Source of the DNA: an uncultured Lachnospiraceae bacterium
GTDB lineage: Bacteria > Bacillota > Clostridia > Lachnospirales > Lachnospiraceae
NCBI GenBank assembly: GCA_900314255.1
Contig: OMUP01000042.1
Span: 1-47,845 of the forward strand
Direction of reading: 5' to 3'
DNA: 47,845 bases
Shown piece by piece: positions 44,570 through 47,845 of the stretch. Both the position numbers and the translations under genes were made by a program. Below the pieces are notes generated by a model. That model was not told the DNA's origin, made no database searches, and saw only the letters and a list, made by a program, of their open reading frames with translations. How positions within the stretch are numbered: position 1 is the first letter of the stretch; every line of letters starts with the position of its first letter.

Positions 44570-45337
44570 TTACAGACGGCGGATGTGGAAACCGCCGTCC
44601 ACATCCAGATAATTGCCGGTCGTGTAGGTAACCGCATCAGAGCAGAAAAACGCAATTGCCTCAGCCACTTCTTCCGGCTTTCCCCAGCGGGCGATCGGGA
44701 ACTGATCCCCGGCAAACATCCGGTTGTACTTCTCCTGGACTGTCGAGGTCATGTCCGTCGCGATGACGCCCGGCCGCACCTCGTTGACGACAATTCCCTC
44801 TGCCGCCAGCCGGTCGGCAAAAAGCGTCGTGATCATCGAGACGCCTGCCTTGGAAATGCAGTATTCGCCCCGGTTCACCGAGGACACCGCCGCTGAACAG
44901 GATCCTACATTGACGATGTGACCCTTCAGGGCGAATACCTTCTCCTGCGCGATCATCTGCTTTGCCACCAGCTGTGTCAGAAACATCGTTCCCTTCAGGT
45001 TGATGCCGATGACGCGGTCAAAACTCTCCTCGCTCATCTCCAGAAGGTCTTTGCGCTCCTTCGGAGCCACGCCGGCGTCGTTGACCAGAATATCAATCCG
45101 GCCGTAACGCTTCACAGCCTCTTCGACCAGACGTTTCCTGTCATCGCTGTTGTCAAGCGACCCGCGCACATAGTACCAGTCGATACCCATTCTGCCCAGC
45201 TCATCAAACGTGCTCTGATATTTTTCCCTTGCGCCGCTTGCAAAAATCACGACATTGCACCCGAGTGTCCCCAGCTTCTTTGCCGCTGCCAGACCGATTC
45301 CCCGGCTTCCGCCTGTAATCACCGCTGTCTTTTTCAT
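44570..45337 (-). CDS. Short-chain dehydrogenase/reductase (3-ketoacyl-ACP reductase-like)
   Basis: 255 aa from the ATG at 45337 with GAGGAAAGAG upstream. Classical SDR: TGGSRGIG cofactor motif, VNDAGVAP, catalytic Ser in VNVGSCSAAVSS, YCISK (YxxxK), and RPGVIATDMT. NAD(P)-dependent oxidation or reduction of an alcohol/ketone. Often annotated FabG, but there are no fatty acid genes here, and the neighbours suggest a catabolic or steroid/polyol-type redox step. Gaps of 11 and 12 bp to its neighbours. Confidence 0.9.
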   Translation of the reverse strand: MKKTAVITGGSRGIGLAAAKKLGTLGCNVVIFASGAREKYQSTFDELGRMGIDWYYVRGSLDNSDDRKRLVEEAVKRYGRIDILVNDAGVAPKERKDLLEMSEESFDRVIGINLKGTMFLTQLVAKQMIAQEKVFALKGHIVNVGSCSAAVSSVNRGEYCISKAGVSMITTLFADRLAAEGIVVNEVRPGVIATDMTSTVQEKYNRMFAGDQFPIARWGKPEEVAEAIAFFCSDAVTYTTGNYLDVDGGFHIRRL

Positions 45338-45348
45338 CTCTTTCCTCC

Positions 45349-46701
45349 TCAGCCTCTGAAATTCTTCGGAAGGCTGCTCTTCTCCTTCAGAAATTCCCGG
45401 TAAAACGGCATATATGTCTCTGCGTCCCGCACCACACATCCGGTCGGCTTGTGCGAACGGATCAGATCGCCGCACGCCCCGCAGGTCATGCAGACCTTCG
45501 ACGCGTCAATCCGCCCGGTCCGGACAATCTGATTGGCAAATCCAGGGTTGGCAAATGCCATCCGCCCGAACAGCATGCCGTCGCAGTACCCCTGCTCTAT
45601 GGCGCCCGCCGTGTACAGATCCGAGAACTGCCGCAGATAGGTCGGTGCCGACGCCAGAATGGCCATACCCGGCACCCATTTCTTGATTTCACGCGTGCCG
45701 TCGATCATCCGTCCGATTCCGACAAGCTGGCATTCCGGCGGATCGTACTTTCCCTTGTCAAAGGGTCTCGTCACGTGCGTCGTCACATACGGATTGCCCA
45801 TCGTGACGCAGATCATGCGCAGCCCGAGATCACTGTAAAGCTCTTGCACCAGGCGCTTCGGCTCGCTGTAATCCGGCAGCAGCGACTTGTCCTCCCGCAT
45901 TCCGAAGCCGTACGGATACGGATATCCATCATAGATTCCGATGCGCGAAACAATCTGAAATGAATCGCTCTCATAAACCTTCGCCGCACGGATGCTGTTT
46001 TTCAGAAGTCTCGTCCGGTTTTCATAGCTTCCGCCGTATTTCCCCGGACGCGTAAAGGCGGCCGCCACTTCGGCAAAAAGATATCCGTGGCAGGACTTGA
46101 TATCCACCGCGTCAAACCCGGCTTCCTTCGCAAGTTTCGCTCCTTCGCCGAACCGTTCCTCCATCCGTTCCAGGTAATCGTCGGACACAATGCAGGAATC
46201 ATCCGCTGCCCTGAACTGTTCCAGATACGGTGAGCGGAACGCAATCAGCGGAGCCGGTTTGTTGTCCGGGTTGCTGTAGCGGCCCGAGTGATTGGCCTGG
46301 CAGATCAGGTACGGTGCAAAGCCATTTGCCATGATTCCTGCCTGCTTCACCGCATCGGTCATGCGTTTAAATGATTCCAGATTGTCTTTTGTGATGAGTA
46401 GCTGTGTCTTAGAGGAACGGCCTTCCGGGACGACGCTGATCGCCTCAAACCAGATGACGGCTGCTCCGCCCTGTGCCTCCCGAACGTACCGGCGGACGGT
46501 AAAGTCAGACGGCGACCCGTCATCAAGCGCATCCGCGCCTTCCATCGGCGCGATCCCAAGGCGGTTTGGCAGTGTAATGCTGCCGAACGCAAGCGGCTTT
46601 CCGCACACACTTGTGTCCTGTGACAGCGGCAGCTTCACCCCGACCTTCACGGCACGGCGCTGCAGCTCTTCTGGCGTGCGCCAGGAAAATTTTTCAGACA
46701 T
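45349..46701 (-). CDS. NADH:flavin oxidoreductase (Old Yellow Enzyme family)
   Basis: 450 aa. FMN-binding TIM barrel with LPNRLGIAPMEG at the start, the active-site-type KSCHGYLFAEVAAAFTR and GRMAFANPGFANQI near the end. After the barrel comes CMTCGACGDLIR...GC, a cysteine set of the type that binds a [4Fe-4S] cluster in 2,4-dienoyl-CoA reductase and BaiCD relatives, but the large C-terminal FAD/NADH domain of those enzymes is absent. It would reduce an activated C=C bond; the electron donor may be a separate flavoprotein, possibly the downstream FAD protein. First gene of the operon. Confidence 0.88.
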   Translation of the reverse strand: MSEKFSWRTPEELQRRAVKVGVKLPLSQDTSVCGKPLAFGSITLPNRLGIAPMEGADALDDGSPSDFTVRRYVREAQGGAAVIWFEAISVVPEGRSSKTQLLITKDNLESFKRMTDAVKQAGIMANGFAPYLICQANHSGRYSNPDNKPAPLIAFRSPYLEQFRAADDSCIVSDDYLERMEERFGEGAKLAKEAGFDAVDIKSCHGYLFAEVAAAFTRPGKYGGSYENRTRLLKNSIRAAKVYESDSFQIVSRIGIYDGYPYPYGFGMREDKSLLPDYSEPKRLVQELYSDLGLRMICVTMGNPYVTTHVTRPFDKGKYDPPECQLVGIGRMIDGTREIKKWVPGMAILASAPTYLRQFSDLYTAGAIEQGYCDGMLFGRMAFANPGFANQIVRTGRIDASKVCMTCGACGDLIRSHKPTGCVVRDAETYMPFYREFLKEKSSLPKNFRG

Positions 46702-46767
46702 ATCCGTCTCCCCTTTACGAACCTGCGCTCCCGGAGCCGCAGTACACCCCCGGAAGCGCCTATCTGC

Positions 46768-47845
46768 TTATAAGAATACCGCAAAGAAAACCGTCGTCAA
46801 GATGACATTTGTCAGAATGGCAAATGGCTGCGCCGCGCCATACCCGGTGGACGGCTCGTCATCTTTGAGCATCGAAATTGCCGCGCCAAGCCCTGGTGCC
46901 GATGTGCATCCGCCTGCGATGGCTCCGGAAAGAATCGTCCAGTTCAGGTGGAAGACTTTTCTTCCGACAAAGAATGCCGCCAGAACTGCAACTGCCTCAA
47001 TCACCGCTGCCGCCACGGCCAGCTTCAGGCCGGATCCGGTCAGTGCGTTGACGACGTCATATCCATAGCGCAGCCCGACAACCGCCATGAAAAAGGTAAG
47101 TCCCATCCGGGACAGAAGCCCCAGCGATTTATTGTCCATCCGGAAATTGACAGGGCCGATTTTGCCGATGTGTGAAAGAATCAGAGCTGTCAGCAGAATG
47201 CCTCCCGCAGCGCCGAGCGAAAATGTGCCGAGCGGTCCCATCGGGATATTGATGCTGCCGATCGCGATCCCGATCATGATGACGATGCCAAGAGCGATGA
47301 AATCAATCGGGCCGTCCTTTATTTCCTTTGACGGCTTTGGCGCCGTGTCCAGTTCTGCCTTGTACTTACGTTTTTCTTCTTCAATATCAATCCGGAAAAT
47401 CAGAGGCAGAAGCTGCATCATCAGGACAATCACCAGGACGCCTACCGGGAAGCCAACCGTGTATCCGAGCGACACAGAAGATGCCGCCGACTGCTTATAG
47501 GCCTTGATCTGATCATCTGTCAGAGTTGTTATTTCAGCTGCATTCAGACTGTCAGAGCTGTCTATCCGGTGCAGGATCTGCTCTTTTCCCGCCGCATCTG
47601 CTTCGTCGTAAAGTGCCTGTACATCTACATTTCCCGCCGCATCCAGTGCCGTTCCGTAAGCCGGTGTCGACGTCATTGATCCGGAGAAAACACCGATTGT
47701 CTCATAGGCAGAAAGATTCTCGTCGTCTTTAAATACGGTCACATGCGCAGCGCACGCGACAATCATGGACACCAGAGGAATCATTGCGCCGAGTACCACA
47801 AACCGCGCTCCGTACCGCTTGAAAATCACGCCGATGTTCTTCCCC
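46768..47845 (-). CDS. AspT/YidE-type permease, 5' end beyond the window
   Basis: At least 359 aa are visible; the frame stays open to the window edge (GKNIGVIFKRYG), so the GTG at 47829 is probably internal and the N-terminal membrane half lies outside. Two copies of the family motif are visible: GVFSGSMTSTPAYGTAL and GGCTSAPGLGAA, each with the STP/SAPG core, separated by about six helices and a soluble insert. This fits the aspartate:alanine exchanger (AspT) family, predicted antiporters of amino acids or other anions. It is upstream of the OYE operon with a 66-bp gap. Substrate unknown. Confidence 0.82.
   Translation of the reverse strand, partial: GKNIGVIFKRYGARFVVLGAMIPLVSMIVACAAHVTVFKDDENLSAYETIGVFSGSMTSTPAYGTALDAAGNVDVQALYDEADAAGKEQILHRIDSSDSLNAAEITTLTDDQIKAYKQSAASSVSLGYTVGFPVGVLVIVLMMQLLPLIFRIDIEEEKRKYKAELDTAPKPSKEIKDGPIDFIALGIVIMIGIAIGSINIPMGPLGTFSLGAAGGILLTALILSHIGKIGPVNFRMDNKSLGLLSRMGLTFFMAVVGLRYGYDVVNALTGSGLKLAVAAAVIEAVAVLAAFFVGRKVFHLNWTILSGAIAGGCTSAPGLGAAISMLKDDEPSTGYGAAQPFAILTNVILTTVFFAVFL

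Larger units (their letters stand above)
3469..46813. repeat. Dispersed octamer GACAAATG / CATTTGTC, 24 copies
   Basis: Starts of copies found by eye: GACAAATG at 4760, 8629, 14173, 14753, 15942, 22297, 23539, 25310, 28842, 29076, 30658, 39749, 42273; CATTTGTC at 3469, 4746, 10396, 14797, 16738, 24504, 24696, 24833, 30964, 35306, 46806. About three quarters have T before it (TGACAAATG). The variant GGCAAATG/CATTTGCC occurs about nine times. For this base composition one to two octamers are expected. Function unknown. Confidence 0.8.

Noticed and set aside
44570..45337. Assignment of the SDR as fatty-acid FabG
   Set aside because: No other fatty acid synthesis gene is near, and the tight operon with OYE and FAD proteins points elsewhere.
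1..47845. Search for CRISPR arrays, tRNA/rRNA genes, insertion sequences and prophage genes
   Set aside because: No regularly spaced repeats, cloverleaf-like or rRNA-like segments, transposase, integrase or phage structural motifs were seen.

Overview
The window is about 48 kb of a moderately high-G+C Bacillota chromosome. Gene families and control signals fit a Clostridia member, most likely Lachnospiraceae-like: a fused FeoA-FeoB, a tryptophan T-box, 2-hydroxyacyl-CoA dehydratase relatives, a MacB-type ABC exporter with a very large outer domain, lipoproteins with Thr/Glu-rich linkers, AGGAGG ribosome sites and many TTG/GTG starts. The species cannot be named from sequence alone. Coding density is high and most genes read on the minus strand. 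I saw no rRNA, tRNA, insertion sequence, prophage or CRISPR array.

Layout. 1-3.3 kb: ferrous iron uptake (feoAB fusion plus a small Feo-associated protein) behind a HAD phosphatase. 3.5-4.3 kb: a DUF975 membrane protein on the plus strand. 4.3-11.8 kb: two tightly packed minus-strand operons, one encoding a 2-hydroxyacyl-CoA dehydratase-like enzyme (B-like subunit, then an A-like subunit fused to the ATPase activator), and upstream of it a MoxR AAA+ ATPase, an unknown protein and a VWA protein. 11.9-17.2 kb: oleate hydratase, then an AmmeMemoRadiSam cluster (Memo-AMMECR1 fusion, radical SAM enzyme) ending in a TetR regulator, then a histidine phosphatase. 17.3-19.4 kb: a plus-strand operon for a lipoprotein amidase, a lipoprotein barnase and its barstar inhibitor. 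19.4-24.8 kb: a sugar-isomerase-family protein, a polysaccharide deacetylase/glycosyltransferase/aldo-keto reductase operon, and a TVP38-type membrane protein.

24.8-34.5 kb: a complete tryptophan operon, order trpD-trpC-trpF·trpB-trpA-trpE-trpG, behind a consensus promoter and a tryptophan-specifier T-box, with trpF and trpB joined in one open frame. A MATE transporter lies on each side. 34.6-42.5 kb: MacB-like ABC exporter, NUDIX hydrolase, NAD(P)-epimerase, RidA, PrsW-like protease, polysaccharide flippase. 42.6-47.8 kb: an operon of an Old Yellow Enzyme relative, a short-chain dehydrogenase and a fumarate-reductase-like flavoprotein, then an AspT/YidE-type permease cut by the window edge.

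The strongest signal not explained by genes is the octamer GACAAATG (CATTTGTC on the other strand). I counted 24 copies by eye against roughly 1-2 expected. They occur in both orientations, in several codon frames and between genes. Other points worth a second look are the MoxR-unknown-VWA cassette beside the dehydratase-like enzyme, the trpF-trpB joined frame with a possible internal start, and the surface-anchored barnase with barstar.
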